This document shows, in pieces, positions 20,801 to 31,605 of a DNA stretch of 64,000 nt. Both the position numbers and the translations under genes were made by a program. This stretch comes from Isochrysis galbana (lineage: Eukaryota > Haptophyta > Isochrysidales > Isochrysidaceae). Each line of letters begins with the position of its first letter. The stretch's first letter is position 1. The notes below the pieces were generated by a model. The model saw nothing but the letters and a program-made list of their open reading frames with translations. It was not told the origin of the DNA and made no database searches. The DNA lies in assembly GCA_018136815.1 (NCBI GenBank), contig CM030933.1, forward strand, positions 3,087,144 to 3,151,143. Reading direction: 5' to 3'.

Positions 20801-21975
20801 ATCTGGGAGGTTGTCAAGTTTGTGATTTACCACCAGAAGGTTCTAGCGCGTTACCGCGCGATAGCTGCAGATATTCCGAAGGACCGGCGACCTATTGGGG
20901 GTACGGAGCTTGTCCGCTTTTGTGACACGCGATTCGCATCAAGGGTCCTTGTGGCCATTCGCTATAAAAATGTCCACTCCATCCTCGAAAAGCTCGTTAT
21001 CGACGAAGGCTATGTGGCTTGGCTCAACAAGCAATCTCGAGATGTCCAGGCGAGGGGGGCTGAGGTCAAACGTACTGTCCGCAATGAGGGCGTCAACCAC
21101 GCTGTCGACGTCACCGTTCGCGTACTCGAGCCAGCCTTGCGTTTGTTGCGGATGACAGATGGCAAAACTAGCGCTACGCTAGGCAAGGTATATGGTTATC
21201 TTCTCCAGCTCGATGCCTTCTATCGCTCTCCAATCGAGGGGCTGCAAGAGTCCATTAGGAAGAAACTCCACGACCTCTTCATGGCTCGATGGGAATATTT
21301 CCACGTGCATGTCATGACGGCAGCATACCGCTTTGAGCCCGAGTTTTGCCGCCGTGATATGAAAAAAAATCTTCTTAAAAATTCCCGCTACGTGCACGGC
21401 GTGAGGCAGTTTGCTAGTGTACCTCCCTGCTACCCAACCTTAACCCCTAAGCAACCCCCTTCCCCTTCCCCAGTTCCCTCTTTTGGCGGAGAAGCTGGTT
21501 CCAGGGAGGCCGCGCGCGCTGCTTCGGCGTCCTGAAGCAAATGCAAACCCCAGAGCATCCGTACGCGCTCCTTGTTAGTGAGTATGCCGACTACGAAGAA
21601 GCACTTCTGTGTGGCTCTTTCGACCTGAACGAGCAATACGCCTTCTCAGAGCACGCCAAGACAATGGCCTCGTACAAGTGGGCCAAAGTCTACATGCACC
21701 CGTGGCCTCATCTTCAATGGGCGGTGATGCGTCTTGTGGCAATCAACTGTTCGGCCTCGGGCTGCGAGCATTCTTGGTCCGTTGAGGGGTGGATCCATTC
21801 GAAGAAGCGTAATAGGCTCGGTCAGCGCACTGTCGAGCGGCTCGTGCGCTCTCATACCAATTTGCTCATGAAAGACCAGCTCGAGGAGTTCAGCAGTAGC
21901 GTTTTGCCTTGGGAGCTCGACATGATCCCGGATGAGCCCGAAGATGAGGTTTCTGACTCAGAGAATGCGTCCTAA
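20702..21975 (+). pseudogene. hAT transposase, C-terminal two thirds, broken by a 173-bp insertion
   Basis: The frame shows VVKFVIYHQKVLARYR, then LVRFCDTRFASRVL, EPALRLLRMTDGKTSATLGK and KVYGYLLQLDAFY, typical of the hAT catalytic core. After the insertion (21364-21536) come SASGCEHSWSVEGWIHSKKR and RLVRSHTNL, the conserved hAT dimerisation region. Taking out the insertion with one copy of the TGAA repeat puts both parts back in one frame, so the insertion alone disabled this part. The N-terminus and BED finger are absent; a different family member supplies that half at 12180-13008. Confidence 0.75.
21364..21536 (-). mobile_element. 173-bp retroposon inside the hAT gene (copy B of short repeat)
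   Basis: Nearly the same as 208-383. Flanked by TGAA at 21360-21363 and 21533-21536, a minimal target duplication. Oriented so its T-rich tail lies at the left edge (plus-strand A run at 21362-21369, then TCTTCTTAAAAA). 173 is not a multiple of three, so it shifts the frame and brings in a stop at 21533. Confidence 0.7.
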
Positions 21976-22004
21976 GTCCTCTATTCTCTATGCTCCATGG
22001 CTAT

Positions 22005-22038
22005 GTGAGTGTGAGTGTGAGTGTGAGTGTGAGTGTGT
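22005..22038 (+). repeat. (GTGAGT)n short tandem repeat
   Basis: About five GTGAGT units just downstream of the hAT stop codon. A short (CTA)n-like run lies at 22145-22170. Confidence 0.8.
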
Positions 22039-22217
22039 AATAGAGCGACCGTTGCGTCACGACGCGCAGGTTTCCCTTCGTTCGTGCTTGTCCGGTGTCC
22101 GGTGCGCCTTATTGTTTGTTGCTTACATTTACACTCACGGCGCTACTACTTCTACTACTACTACTACTTAGTTTCAGAGTTATAAACACTTGTAGTGTTA
22201 GTATTAGTAGTTAAAAT

Positions 22218-22259
22218 CACTATTGATAGCTCTGATAAGAGCTATCAATTGCAATAGTG
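22218..22259. repeat. Hairpin: 11-bp perfect arms, extended outer arms
   Basis: TTGATAGCTCT (22223-22233) and AGAGCTATCAA (22238-22248) are perfect inverted repeats around GATA. CACTATT at 22218-22224 and AATAGTG at 22253-22259 extend the symmetry. It could be the fold of a MITE or a transcript 3' hairpin; nothing nearby decides. The rest of 22040-23050 holds no recognisable gene. Confidence 0.6.
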
Positions 22260-23050
22260 CCAAACCATCAAAAGCTGTTGCACTGTTGAGCCATCCTTGC
22301 TTGCAATGGGCAATGGGGGAGCACTAGTGCTTAGTGTGAAAGGCATTGGCGCCCCTACCATTTTCCTTTTTTTTGCTACACGATACACGATACTGAAAAT
22401 TCACTTTTCTCTTTTCTCAAAACCATTGACCGAGGTTTATGGTCTTGGACCGACTGCCGTTGAATACAACAAAATAGTGGTTAAAATGAGTGAGTGACCG
22501 AGCTACGACTTCATAGGTTGGTCCGCTCTCTCTTCTCTCTTCGCTTGTTGTGGAGGAAGAGCGAGGGAGGTGGGCGGCCGAACTGTGCGCTGGGTCAAGT
22601 TGTCTGTAGGGGACAAGACCTTGCCTATTCCCTGCTTCTTTGGTTGCGGCTAGTGGGGAGGAGGGGGCAGGGGGCAGCCATCGTCAACCTCCAGGTCGGG
22701 CGGGCCAGAGGCCTGCGCGCGCTTCGGCTCTGTCGGGCGTCGTGACTGCGGTGGGCTTGGAAGGGGGAGCCGTCGGCCCGTGCTCCATCGCTCACACTAT
22801 AACAATAGTGGTCTAAGGACCATGATATGCCCAAGGCCACGCCGCCACGCCAGATGCCAAATGCGGCCAGCAAGGACAACGCATGATCACGCAACGCATC
22901 AAGTGAACAAGCGACGCATCTTTCTCTCACTTTGTGCAGCCCAGTCCATTCCTCATTCACTCTCTCTCCCTGCCCGCATGCCACATAAGGAAAAGCCCAG
23001 CTACTACAGGGCCCTCATGCACGCGTTTGTGTGTCAGCGACATGCCACGC

Positions 23051-24973
23051 TCACCACCTCCTGCGATTACCTCCCTTGCCGCCGCCCCAGCCTTTGCCCT
23101 TGCCACGACCGCCCGCACTACGCGCACCCCAGCTGCCTTTGCCGCGCCCCTTGCCGCCGCTTGCAGCCGCATCGTGGATGAAGTCGGGCACTTCCTGCTT
23201 GGCATCCGCGAGCAACTGCTTCAGTTGCGCCGCCGTCCGGCGATCGGTCTTAAGCACGAACAGGGTATGAGCCGCGCCTGTCTTTCCGGCACGGCCAGTC
23301 CGGCCGATCCGGTGGACGTAAGACTCGACGCCGTCGTCGCCTGTCGGCATGTCCAGATTGATAACATTGGTGACGCCCTTGATGTCGAGGCCGCGCGCCG
23401 CGACGTCGGTTGCGAACATAAGTGGGCACGTGCCCCTGGTAAATTGCTGCAGTGAGCGCTCTCGCTGCATCTGGTCCTTGTCGCCATGGATGGCGCAGGT
23501 GCCATTGGAGCGGTGCTCGCGGGCAAGCTGCTCGCACTTCACCTTGGTGTTGCAGAAGACAATGGTGCGAGCGCCAGGGGGCAGCTCTCGGATCAACTGC
23601 GCCAGCCGTGCCGTCTTGGCGTGCTCGTCGATCTGTTCAAAGGTTTGGGTGATGTTGGCGTTGGCGACGAGTTTGTTGTCGGCTCCGCCGATGAAGAGCA
23701 TAGCAGCGTCGCGGCGCAGGTACGAGCCAGCGAGCTTTTGCACCTCCTTTGGCCACGTGGCCGTGAAAAGCAACGTCTGTCGCTGCTGGGGCATGCGCTT
23801 GATCAGCTGGTCGATCTGCGGCTGAAACCCCATGTCAAGCATCCGATCCGCCTCGTCGAGTACAAGGAACTTGCATGAGTTGAGGTCAGTGACCGGCGGG
23901 CGATCGAGACTCAGCAGGTCATTGATCCGGCCTGGAGTGGCGATAACGACCGCAGGGCGCCCTCGCGAGAGCACGCCGATCTGCGGCCCCTTGGGCGTGC
24001 CTCCGTACACGCATGCTACCTTTACCCCCGCCGGCGTGCCAAAGCGCTCCGCCTCACTATGGATCTGCACCGCGAGCTCGCGAGTGGGCGCCAGGACGAG
24101 GCCGAGCGGCCCAGTATTGGCGTCCACGGGCGGCAGCGCCTTGACAGCAGAGAAGATGGGTAGGAGGAAGCCGAGCGTCTTGCCCGAGCCGGTCTTCGCA
24201 ACGGCGATGATGTCACGTCCAGCGATCGCAATGGGCCACGCCTGCGCCTGCACTGGTGAAGGTTCCGTCCAACCAAGGCTGCTGAAGATCGAAAGGATGC
24301 GCCGATCGAAAGGCGCGTCGGCAAACCTCTGGATCGGCTCGGGAAGCGCCTCGTCAGCGCGGATGGAGTGCTTGACCCTCCACTCGTCGGCCGAGAGAGT
24401 ATCGGCGATCCCGCCGAGCGTCATCGCAGGTACGTGTGAGGCTGCAGCTGCAGCTGCTGCGAGGCGGGGTGAACGGCGGGGCGACTTGCCCTCAGAAGCA
24501 GAGAATCTTGCCGTCTTGTTCACTATGCCACCCTCTCCCTTGCCCTCGCGCTCCCGCTTGCCCTTCTTCCGGCCGTTGTCCGCCTTGTCTGCTTGAGAAG
24601 CTCCGTCGTCTCTCGTCGCCCTATTCGATCCAACCTTTCCTTTCTCCCCCTCCTTTCTTGCCTCGCCACCGTCAGCTCCCTTCTCCTGCATCGGTTGGTC
24701 CGCTCTCTCCTCGCTCTCCTCCTCCTTCTTCTCCATCGTCTCCTTCTTCTTCTCCTTCTCCTTCTTCTCTGTCTTCTCCTTCTCCTTCTTCTCCTTCTTC
24801 TCCTTCTTCTCCTTCTTCTCCTTCTTCTCCTCCATCTCCTCCTTCTTCTCGCGCTTCTGCTGCTTGCGAGCGCGCCTCGCCTCCTCGTCGAGCTTCTTCT
24901 TCTCCTTCTTCTCCTTCTTGATCCCCTTCGATGGTCCCGCCTCGCTCTCCTTCTTCTTCTCTTTCTTGGCCAT
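23051..24973 (-). CDS. DEAD-box RNA helicase, DBP2/DBP3-like (640 aa)
   Basis: Single exon. After MAKKEKKKESEAG comes a 120-residue Lys/Glu-rich low-complexity tail, then the full helicase core in order: Q motif (GWTEPSPVQAQAWPIAIAG), AKTGSGKT (Walker A), PTRELA, TPGRIND, VLDEADRMLDMGFQ (DEAD), FTATWPKE (a TAT in the place of SAT, as in DBP3), IVFCNTK, TDVAARGLDI and HRIGRTGRAG. The C-terminus is Gly/Arg/Lys-rich (GKGRGKGSWG...GGNRRRW), an RNA-binding tail. The Lys-rich N-terminus and FTATWPKE fit yeast Dbp3, a nucleolar 60S-biogenesis helicase; the C-tail fits Dbp2/DDX5. An ATG at 24994 in frame is an alternative start. A (GA)n run on plus (24996-25028) forms a CT tract upstream on the coding strand. 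Confidence 0.9.
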   Translation of the reverse strand: MAKKEKKKESEAGPSKGIKKEKKEKKKLDEEARRARKQQKREKKEEMEEKKEKKEKKEKKEKKEKEKTEKKEKEKKKETMEKKEEESEERADQPMQEKGADGGEARKEGEKGKVGSNRATRDDGASQADKADNGRKKGKREREGKGEGGIVNKTARFSASEGKSPRRSPRLAAAAAAASHVPAMTLGGIADTLSADEWRVKHSIRADEALPEPIQRFADAPFDRRILSIFSSLGWTEPSPVQAQAWPIAIAGRDIIAVAKTGSGKTLGFLLPIFSAVKALPPVDANTGPLGLVLAPTRELAVQIHSEAERFGTPAGVKVACVYGGTPKGPQIGVLSRGRPAVVIATPGRINDLLSLDRPPVTDLNSCKFLVLDEADRMLDMGFQPQIDQLIKRMPQQRQTLLFTATWPKEVQKLAGSYLRRDAAMLFIGGADNKLVANANITQTFEQIDEHAKTARLAQLIRELPPGARTIVFCNTKVKCEQLAREHRSNGTCAIHGDKDQMQRERSLQQFTRGTCPLMFATDVAARGLDIKGVTNVINLDMPTGDDGVESYVHRIGRTGRAGKTGAAHTLFVLKTDRRTAAQLKQLLADAKQEVPDFIHDAAASGGKGRGKGSWGARSAGGRGKGKGWGGGKGGNRRRW

Positions 24974-25417
24974 CGCAGGGGGGCACGTCCCCATCGAGAG
25001 AGAGAGAGAGAGAGAAAGATAGAGAGAAAAGGGCAGCAGCAGATTCTCTCCCGGTGCCGCTCGCGTCATTATCATTAGATCGGCCTGTTTCTCCCCTGCA
25101 TCAAAGGTCCACCTCCAGCCAGGCGCGGAGGAAGACGCCCCTCGCAACTTCTGAAGAGGAGGAGTGTCCGCACGCACGTAGCCCTTTCACGGGACAGGCC
25201 AGTCATTCTTCAGTTCCAGTCACGTTCTTTGCCCTTCTCACAGTGTGGAGGCCGGCCGTGCCGCCGCTGACAGAGTAGTTGGAGAGAGAGAGAGTTCCAT
25301 CCGGCTAGCTGGAGCACCGAGGGTTTTCAAAGGTTAAATGGGACGTCTTATCCCTACTCTGCGAGGCATCCGCGGGGCCACTGCGGATCGGCGGCGGCCG
25401 CGGCGGCGGAGAGGAGA

Positions 25418-25454
25418 GAGAGAGTAGCGACGAGGAGAGAGTGAGAGAGAGAGA

Positions 25455-25500
<46 letters not shown>

Positions 25501-25551
25501 AAAGAGAGAGAGAGAGAGAGAAAAGAGAGAGAGAAGAGAGAGAAGAGAGAG
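25418..25551. repeat. (GA)n microsatellite
   Basis: Interrupted GA repeat on the plus strand. Bases 25030-25410 and 25560-26860 hold no recognisable gene. 26220-26320 is rich in AATATGTAG words, and 26640-26690 has two CCCAGAATCTTCAGA copies like those ending family-2 elements at 37450 and 39180. Confidence 0.85.
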
Positions 25552-26869
25552 GGGAACAACCGCCGGACGGTACGTACCACCGCGCGCGGCGCCCCTTCCT
25601 TCCAAAACCGTTAGAAGTTAGAAATCGCGCCGTCGCGTCGTCCGCTCGGCTCATCGCCGTCGTTGTCGACGGTTGGGGGGGCCAACTCGGGGTCCACGCC
25701 ATTCCTAACACCCTATTCTAGCCCTCCCCTACTGTAATTTGGTCAAAATAGCGTGTAGGCCCCCACTGAAGAGAGGTATGGTGCACTCAGCGTAGAGGCG
25801 GAAGTTCGCGCGCGCCGGCTGGTACAGTTCTTGGTGGGCTGAACTACTCTTGCAAGTGAGCATCTCGGCGACCAGGGCCCAGGGATGGTTTTGAGCTTGC
25901 CTCTGACTATCGCCGATCCTCGAGACTCGCACGCGTTCGCCGCGCACAGCCCCGTGCGCGTCGAGCGTCTCGAGCGCTCGCTCTGCGAAACGCGCGATTT
26001 TTTGTAGCGATTTTCGAATAGCGAATAGTCGTTCGCGCTGGGGATGGGCGCATCTGCACAATCCATCCACTCAGATCCCTCGCGCCCTCCCCCTCTTCAT
26101 GCATCTGCATCAGAGCGCGCCCACTTGCCCACTGCATGCCGTTTTGCGCACTCACCAGCGTCGCCCCCCGCCCTTCCCGGATCCCGGAAAGGTGCCGCAA
26201 AAGAGGAAGAGCGGTAGGGGTAGGCCATAATATGTAGAAAAAAGTGCCCAAATATGTCGTCACGATATGTCGTTTATATGCGAGGCTCTCACCCAAATAT
26301 GTAGAAAATATGTAGATATGCGCCCGTCGCCCGTCGCCGCGGTAGATAGGCACGATAGTCATAGTCAATAGTCATACCCCCCTAGCCCCTAGTGAGTGAC
26401 CAAGCTATAATTGCTGGCGGGCAAAAAAATAGGAATTTTATCACGTCCGCGCGCGCGAAAGAAATAGGGAACTGAGACTCGGGGGGTCGTCTAGTTTTAT
26501 GGAGGTCATCCATGCATTATTTTGCTATAAGAAAGTGATCATGAGACGACAATTTTTACTGTCCCCACCTCTAGCGGACGGAGGGGATGTAAGAGCGGTG
26601 TCGGAGCAGTGACAGAGAAACCTACACCTAGCAGGCGAGTAGCCCAGAATCTTCAGACCCTTTTTTTAACCCAGAATCTTCAGATGTTTTTCATAGAGAC
26701 AATAAACGCAACACGGCACTCGAGGCGCCAACCGACGCAGGATGTGTCGAAGAGCGGCCGCACCAAAATGATCCAGCACAAATAGACATCTCTAGAGGAT
26801 GCAAGGATGGTGGCAAAGGTGGGGGTGGGGGGAGTGCCCCCCGCATTCAAAGCAGGAGCTCGCGCCACT

Positions 26870-28768
26870 TTACCTCGTGCGCCGTCGCCAAAACTCAAGC
26901 GTGGCGCGCGGCCGGCCGCCTTTGCAAGGGACATCATGAAGCACTCGCTCTACGGTACCTTCTAGGTCATTGAGCCGTGTAAGCACCCACGAGTCACCGT
27001 AGGTGTAGCTGTCGTAGATGTCCTCGACGGCAAGGTCCTTGATAGCGTCGATCCGAATTGTGACCGTGCCACCAACAGCCTCCTTGCTTGCGGGCCAGAG
27101 CTGACGGGCTCGGCGGTAGACCTCAGCGAGCAGGCGAAGCGCCTCATCGGCGTGCGAGGCGCCCGAGGCCTGGAGCAGCGCGGGCGAGTAGTAGATGAGG
27201 AAAGCAGGGAAAAGCTGCTCCTCAGCCTGGGCGCCTGCGTAATGCTGCCCGCAGAGACCGGTCTGCGCCATCTCACGACGGAGCACGGCAACATCGCGCT
27301 CGTCGAGACGCCAGTAGGCGCCAAAGACGCCGCGCTGCGCCGCTTCGTGCTGCGCCTGTACAGTGAGGCGCATGAGCGGCACGCCGTCGAGACCATCGGG
27401 CACGCCACCCCAATCATCGGGCAGCTCTGCCCACCTCTGGCGCAGGTACGACTCGAGGACCTCCGTCTCATTGCACGTGGCGAGCTGCTCGACGACATGA
27501 AAGGAACCAATGAAGGACGCGAGGACGCGATGGGGAAACTTGAGCGTGAACTTCTCGGAGCCGCGCATCGGCGTCGGCTCGGCGCCCGCCAGGTCAGTGA
27601 GCCAGTGCGCGAAGTAGAAGGCCACGTCGCGTGGCTCGACGGCCTGGCTGCTGATGCACGCCTTGAAGGGTGCAAAGGTGGCGGAGGGCGGCGCCTCTGC
27701 CTGCACGAGCCAGCCATGGTTGAAGGCGATGCGCGCCTGCGCGAAGCGAATGGCGCGACGCGCCTCTGCTTCGACCATGTCAAAGGAAGGCAGCAAATCG
27801 CCGTAGTGGTCGAGCACGTAGGCGAGCGCCGCGTCATGGTCGTTGATCGTGTCACCCGCTGCAAAGCCTAGGTAGGGGGCGTGCTCGGCAGCTACAGTGG
27901 GGCGCAGAATGTCCATCTTCATGACGTCGTGGATTGCCGTCTGCACCAAAAGCGCGACCATCCGCGTGGGAGCAACACGCACCTCTCCACCCGCGACGCG
28001 TTCCAGCACGCCTGCGTCGACCATGAGCGCCTGAAGCTGGTCCCATGGCGTGTTGACGTAGAAAGCGACACGCTTCTCCTCTGCACTCAGGCTGCCAAAG
28101 GGGGCGCCACGCGGCGGCGGCGCAACAGGCTGCTCGTGCGGCACCCAGTTCTCATCGACGCCAAAGGAGAAGCCACGCTCGCCGTCGATGCCTATCCGCA
28201 CGAGCCAGTACACCGCGAAGAGCGCGCCGACGGTGCGCCAGTACTCGGTCTCGTGCAGCGGGAGCGTCGAGGCGCCCTCTCGCCCCTTGATCTGCACCAT
28301 GTACCAGCCGAGCTCAGGGAAGGCAGCGGAGACATCGTCGTGGTACTGACGGAGAGTGTAGTCCGGGTCTCGGATGCGTCGCGCGGCGACCATCGCGCGT
28401 TCCGGGTCCGGCTCGGCTCCCAGCTGGCAGAGCTGCTCGAGCACGTGTGTGTTGGAGGGCGCGGGGCTCTGCTCGACCCTCGACTGCCGCACATTGGGGA
28501 TGAGCGGTGGGAGCGGTACGAGCGCGTGGTCGGGGAAGCACATGCTCGACTCGGACTGCGACGCCCCCGACAGTCTGCGCGTTGACGATGCGCAGCTCTT
28601 CCTCCCACTGGCTCCCACGAGCCGCTTGGGAGAGGAGGCCTCGACGAGGGCCGCGGGCATCCCGCCCAGGTGAAGGAGCTCAGCCCGCAGCGAGGCGTTC
28701 TCGTCGCGTAGGGCACGCAGGGCGTCGGATTCGGCGGAAGAGGTAGGACGACGCCAAGGCAAGCGCAT
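26870..28768 (-). CDS. Conserved-looking 632-aa protein of unknown function
   Basis: Single exon from the ATG at 28768. It begins with a short coiled coil (ESDALRALRDENASLRAELL), then a Ser-rich linker to about residue 90 and a well-ordered, hydrophobic-rich body to the end. A block with AIHDVMKMDILRPTV and, some 25 residues on, AGDTINDHDAALAYVLDHYG resembles the spacing of His-Asp metal-binding motifs in HD-type hydrolases, but I cannot assign it to that superfamily. No membrane span or signal peptide. Purine-rich plus strand at 28772-28845 gives a C-rich tract before the start on the coding strand. Long open frames on the opposite strand (27152-28585) are GC-rich shadows. Confidence 0.65.
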   Translation of the reverse strand: MRLPWRRPTSSAESDALRALRDENASLRAELLHLGGMPAALVEASSPKRLVGASGRKSCASSTRRLSGASQSESSMCFPDHALVPLPPLIPNVRQSRVEQSPAPSNTHVLEQLCQLGAEPDPERAMVAARRIRDPDYTLRQYHDDVSAAFPELGWYMVQIKGREGASTLPLHETEYWRTVGALFAVYWLVRIGIDGERGFSFGVDENWVPHEQPVAPPPRGAPFGSLSAEEKRVAFYVNTPWDQLQALMVDAGVLERVAGGEVRVAPTRMVALLVQTAIHDVMKMDILRPTVAAEHAPYLGFAAGDTINDHDAALAYVLDHYGDLLPSFDMVEAEARRAIRFAQARIAFNHGWLVQAEAPPSATFAPFKACISSQAVEPRDVAFYFAHWLTDLAGAEPTPMRGSEKFTLKFPHRVLASFIGSFHVVEQLATCNETEVLESYLRQRWAELPDDWGGVPDGLDGVPLMRLTVQAQHEAAQRGVFGAYWRLDERDVAVLRREMAQTGLCGQHYAGAQAEEQLFPAFLIYYSPALLQASGASHADEALRLLAEVYRRARQLWPASKEAVGGTVTIRIDAIKDLAVEDIYDSYTYGDSWVLTRLNDLEGTVERVLHDVPCKGGRPRATLEFWRRRTR

Positions 28769-28876
28769 CGTCCCAGAGGGGGCGGGGGGGGAGGGCCAAG
28801 AGGGGGAAAAGGGGGGGGGGAGGGGGGGGGGAAGGGGGGGCAGCCCAGCGGCGCAGGCGCGGGGGGGTGGGGCCTC

Positions 28877-29098
28877 TCTCCCTCTCTCTCCCTCTCTCTC
28901 TCCCTCTCCCTCTCTCTCCTCCTCTCTCTCCCTCCCTCTCTCTCTGTGCCTTCTTTCTCTCCCTCTCTGCTCTCTCTCTCCTCTTCCCTCCTCCGTCTCT
29001 CCCTCGCACTCTTGAATCGCTCTCCCTCTCCTCCTCCTCCTCCTCCCCCCCCCCCGCTCTCCTCTCTCTCTCTCCTCTCTCCTCTCTCTCTCTCGAGT
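28877..29098. repeat. CT-rich low complexity up to the gap
   Basis: Interrupted (CT)n on the plus strand, ending at the N run. Assembly collapse is likely here. Confidence 0.85.
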
Positions 29099-29100
29099 GA

Positions 29101-29200
29101 NNNNNNNNNNNNNNNNNNNNNNNNNNNNNNNNNNNNNNNNNNNNNNNNNNNNNNNNNNNNNNNNNNNNNNNNNNNNNNNNNNNNNNNNNNNNNNNNNNNN
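29101..29200. other. Assembly gap (100 N)
   Basis: Exactly 100 N, probably a fixed-size placeholder between scaffolded contigs. It interrupts the coding sequence of the minus-strand membrane-anchor exon that follows. Confidence 1.
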
Positions 29201-29472
29201 CCGGAGCCCACCGTCATTTCTGGCGATGCGGAGCGCGTTCTTTCATCGTGCTTTGACGTCTTCTTGGGCTTCTTGGGAGGAGGATTGGGCTTCTTGGGAG
29301 GAGAGGGAGGCTGTGTGGGAGCGAGAGGTGGGGGAAGAGGAGGGGGAGGAGGGGGAGAAGGGGGAGAAGGGGGAGAAGGGGGGCGGAGGCGTCGGCGGAG
29401 GAAGAGGAGGAGGCCGAGGGCGAGGGCTGCGGCAGCGAGGGGTGGATAGAGCGCCGTGGCGGAGCGTGGCAT
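29201..29472 (-). CDS. N-terminal membrane-anchor exon, cut by gap
   Basis: From the ATG at 29472, MPRSATALYPPLAAAALALG leads into LLLFLRRR, a signal anchor, followed by a Pro-rich stalk (PPPPPPLPPPLAPTQPP) and a Lys/Pro segment, open into the gap at 29200. The very long (CT)n on the coding strand upstream (29544-29927 complemented) is the same start context as for other genes in the window. It may be the first exon of the gene whose 632-aa frame starts at 28768, or a separate gene. The gap prevents a decision. Confidence 0.45.
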
Positions 29473-29543
29473 TGGTTGGGAGAGGGGGGGGAGGGAGGAG
29501 GGAGGGGAGGGAGGGGGGCGCCGCGGCGGGAAGGCGAGAGAGA

Positions 29544-29927
<384 letters not shown>

Positions 29928-30483
29928 GGCGGGAAGGAGTGAGGAAGATGATGGGGGGGGGGCGGGGCACAGAGATGAAAGAGGGAGAGAGAGAGGGGAA
30001 GAAAATCGGAGAGAGAGGGAGGAAAGAGATGGGGAGAGAGGGGAGGTGGATGAGAGAAGAGATCAGACGAGGAAAGAGAGATTAAATGGGGAAGAGGAGA
30101 ATGAGGGGATAGCGGGGGCGGGAGGGGGCGGGGAGCTCGCTGCCGGAAGGGCCCCCGTCGGTATTTCTTTCTTTCCCCCCCGTCGGTATTCCCCTCACTC
30201 CTCCCCCCCCCTGTATACGCGTGGATCAGTGGTCAGTGGTGTGGTTCAGGTGGTCAGAGGCGGAGTGGCAGTGTTGGTGAGCCCATGCGGGGTAGTTGGC
30301 AAGGACGGGCAGGCGGGCGGGGGGAAGGAGGAGGGGGAGAGAGAGAGGCGGCGGGCGGCGGGGCGGCGGGAGGACGGCGGCGGGAGGCAGGAAGCATGAA
30401 TGAAGCAGCATGAGCATGAAGTAGGAAGGGGCGGAGAGGCGGAGAGGCTCAGGTGTCGTTCCGTCAATCATTGGACATCAATC

Positions 30484-30592
30484 GAATGTGTCGCATCCGC
30501 GATCGACTTCCGACCTTATGCGTCTTCGTGCTCAATTGTTCTTGTTTGCCGTGGAGTTTTACTCGTAATTTGTAATTTGTAGCAGAACTCTT
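30484..30592 (+). repeat. Dispersed repeat shared with 2515-2632
   Basis: Same order of words (GTGTCGCATCCGCGATC, TGCGTCTTCGTGCTCAAT, TTCTTGTTTGCC, GGAGTTTTACTCGTAA) as the first copy. 30600-31500 has no gene. It holds several AAACACGG words (31000-31260) and a GTAAACAGTAAACCCGTGTT stretch faintly resembling 44980-45110. Confidence 0.7.
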
Positions 30593-31523
30593 AACTCGTA
30601 ATTCGCCCTTCACTCCTCGCTCCTCGCTCCTTGCCGTCGCGCCCCTTTGTGGCCTGTCTCGCCCCTGTGTCGCTCCTTTGCGCCTTGGGCCTTGCTCTCT
30701 CTTTGGTCCCTCCTTGCTGTCGTTCCCCCGCGCCTGCTCTCGCTCTCGTCGTAGGTGTTCGTCGCTGCGGACTTTTTCCCCCGCGCGAAGTCTACCCTCT
30801 CGCCCCTTTCGGTTTACGCACGTAGATTCCCGCGAAGCAGCACGCAGCAGAGGAGAGAGAGGGGGGGATTGGCACACGGGAAAAGAAGCGCGAAGCGCCC
30901 TTGGGAGAGGTGAGAGGTGAATGTGGAATGTGTCACATGGATTGCTTAGAATAATACAAGAGCCCGCGCAGCACGAGCACGAGCCTAGATGCTAGATGTG
31001 AAACACGGGAGGGGCAGGGGCAGGTGCAGGGGAGGCCCGGGGGGCCGGGGCCGGGGGGGCCTCCAAACTCCAAACTCCAAACACAGCAAATACAAATACA
31101 AATACGGCCTGTTTTTGTGGCTATTCTAGAAACACGGGAACCTCGCAAACACGGCATGCTGCTAGGGAGGGCGTTTGACACACGGTGGAAACGGGCTGTT
31201 TTTGGCCTCTGTACAAATCACACGGTAAACAGTAAACCCGTGTTTACCATGTACATGAGACATGAGGAGCACGAGAGACGAGAGAGAGGGGCACACGACC
31301 CACACACGCGCCAAGCGTTGCTTCCCATCATGCCGTGAAGGGGGTGTGAAAGAAGGAGAGAAAGCGGCCAGGGGTATGGAGAGAGAGATCACCGAGCGGA
31401 GACAGAAGAGCCCCGGTTGGTTGGGTTAGAAATGGAGAGGGGGAGGGGGGGAGGGAGGGAGGGAAGGAGGGAGGGAGGGAGGGAGGGAGAGAGAGAGAGC
31501 GACCCGGCGCGCCATCTGGAAGC

Positions 31524-31524
<1 letters not shown>

Positions 31525-31579
<55 letters not shown>
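31525..31579 (+). promoter_or_regulatory. (CT)n tract upstream of EDRF1 start
   Basis: A 55-base pure CT run ends 27 bases before the ATG at 31606. Pyrimidine tracts sit in the same place, on the coding strand, before almost every gene in the window. The role (initiator/TCT-type promoter, or a 5' UTR pyrimidine motif) is inferred. Confidence 0.5.
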
Positions 31580-31583
<4 letters not shown>

Positions 31584-31605
31584 GCCTCTCTTGGCGGTCT
31601 GCGCC

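Noticed and set aside
12180-21975. hAT N-terminal half (12.2-13.0 kb) and C-terminal half (20.7-22.0 kb) as one split transposase
   Set aside because: Same strand and complementary parts, but a host gene and several elements lie between, and junction sequences do not match. Two separate relics are simpler.
27152-28585. Antisense ORFs of 234-239 codons opposite the 632-aa gene
   Set aside because: Composition is that of reversed codons; no domain, and the sense frame is better.
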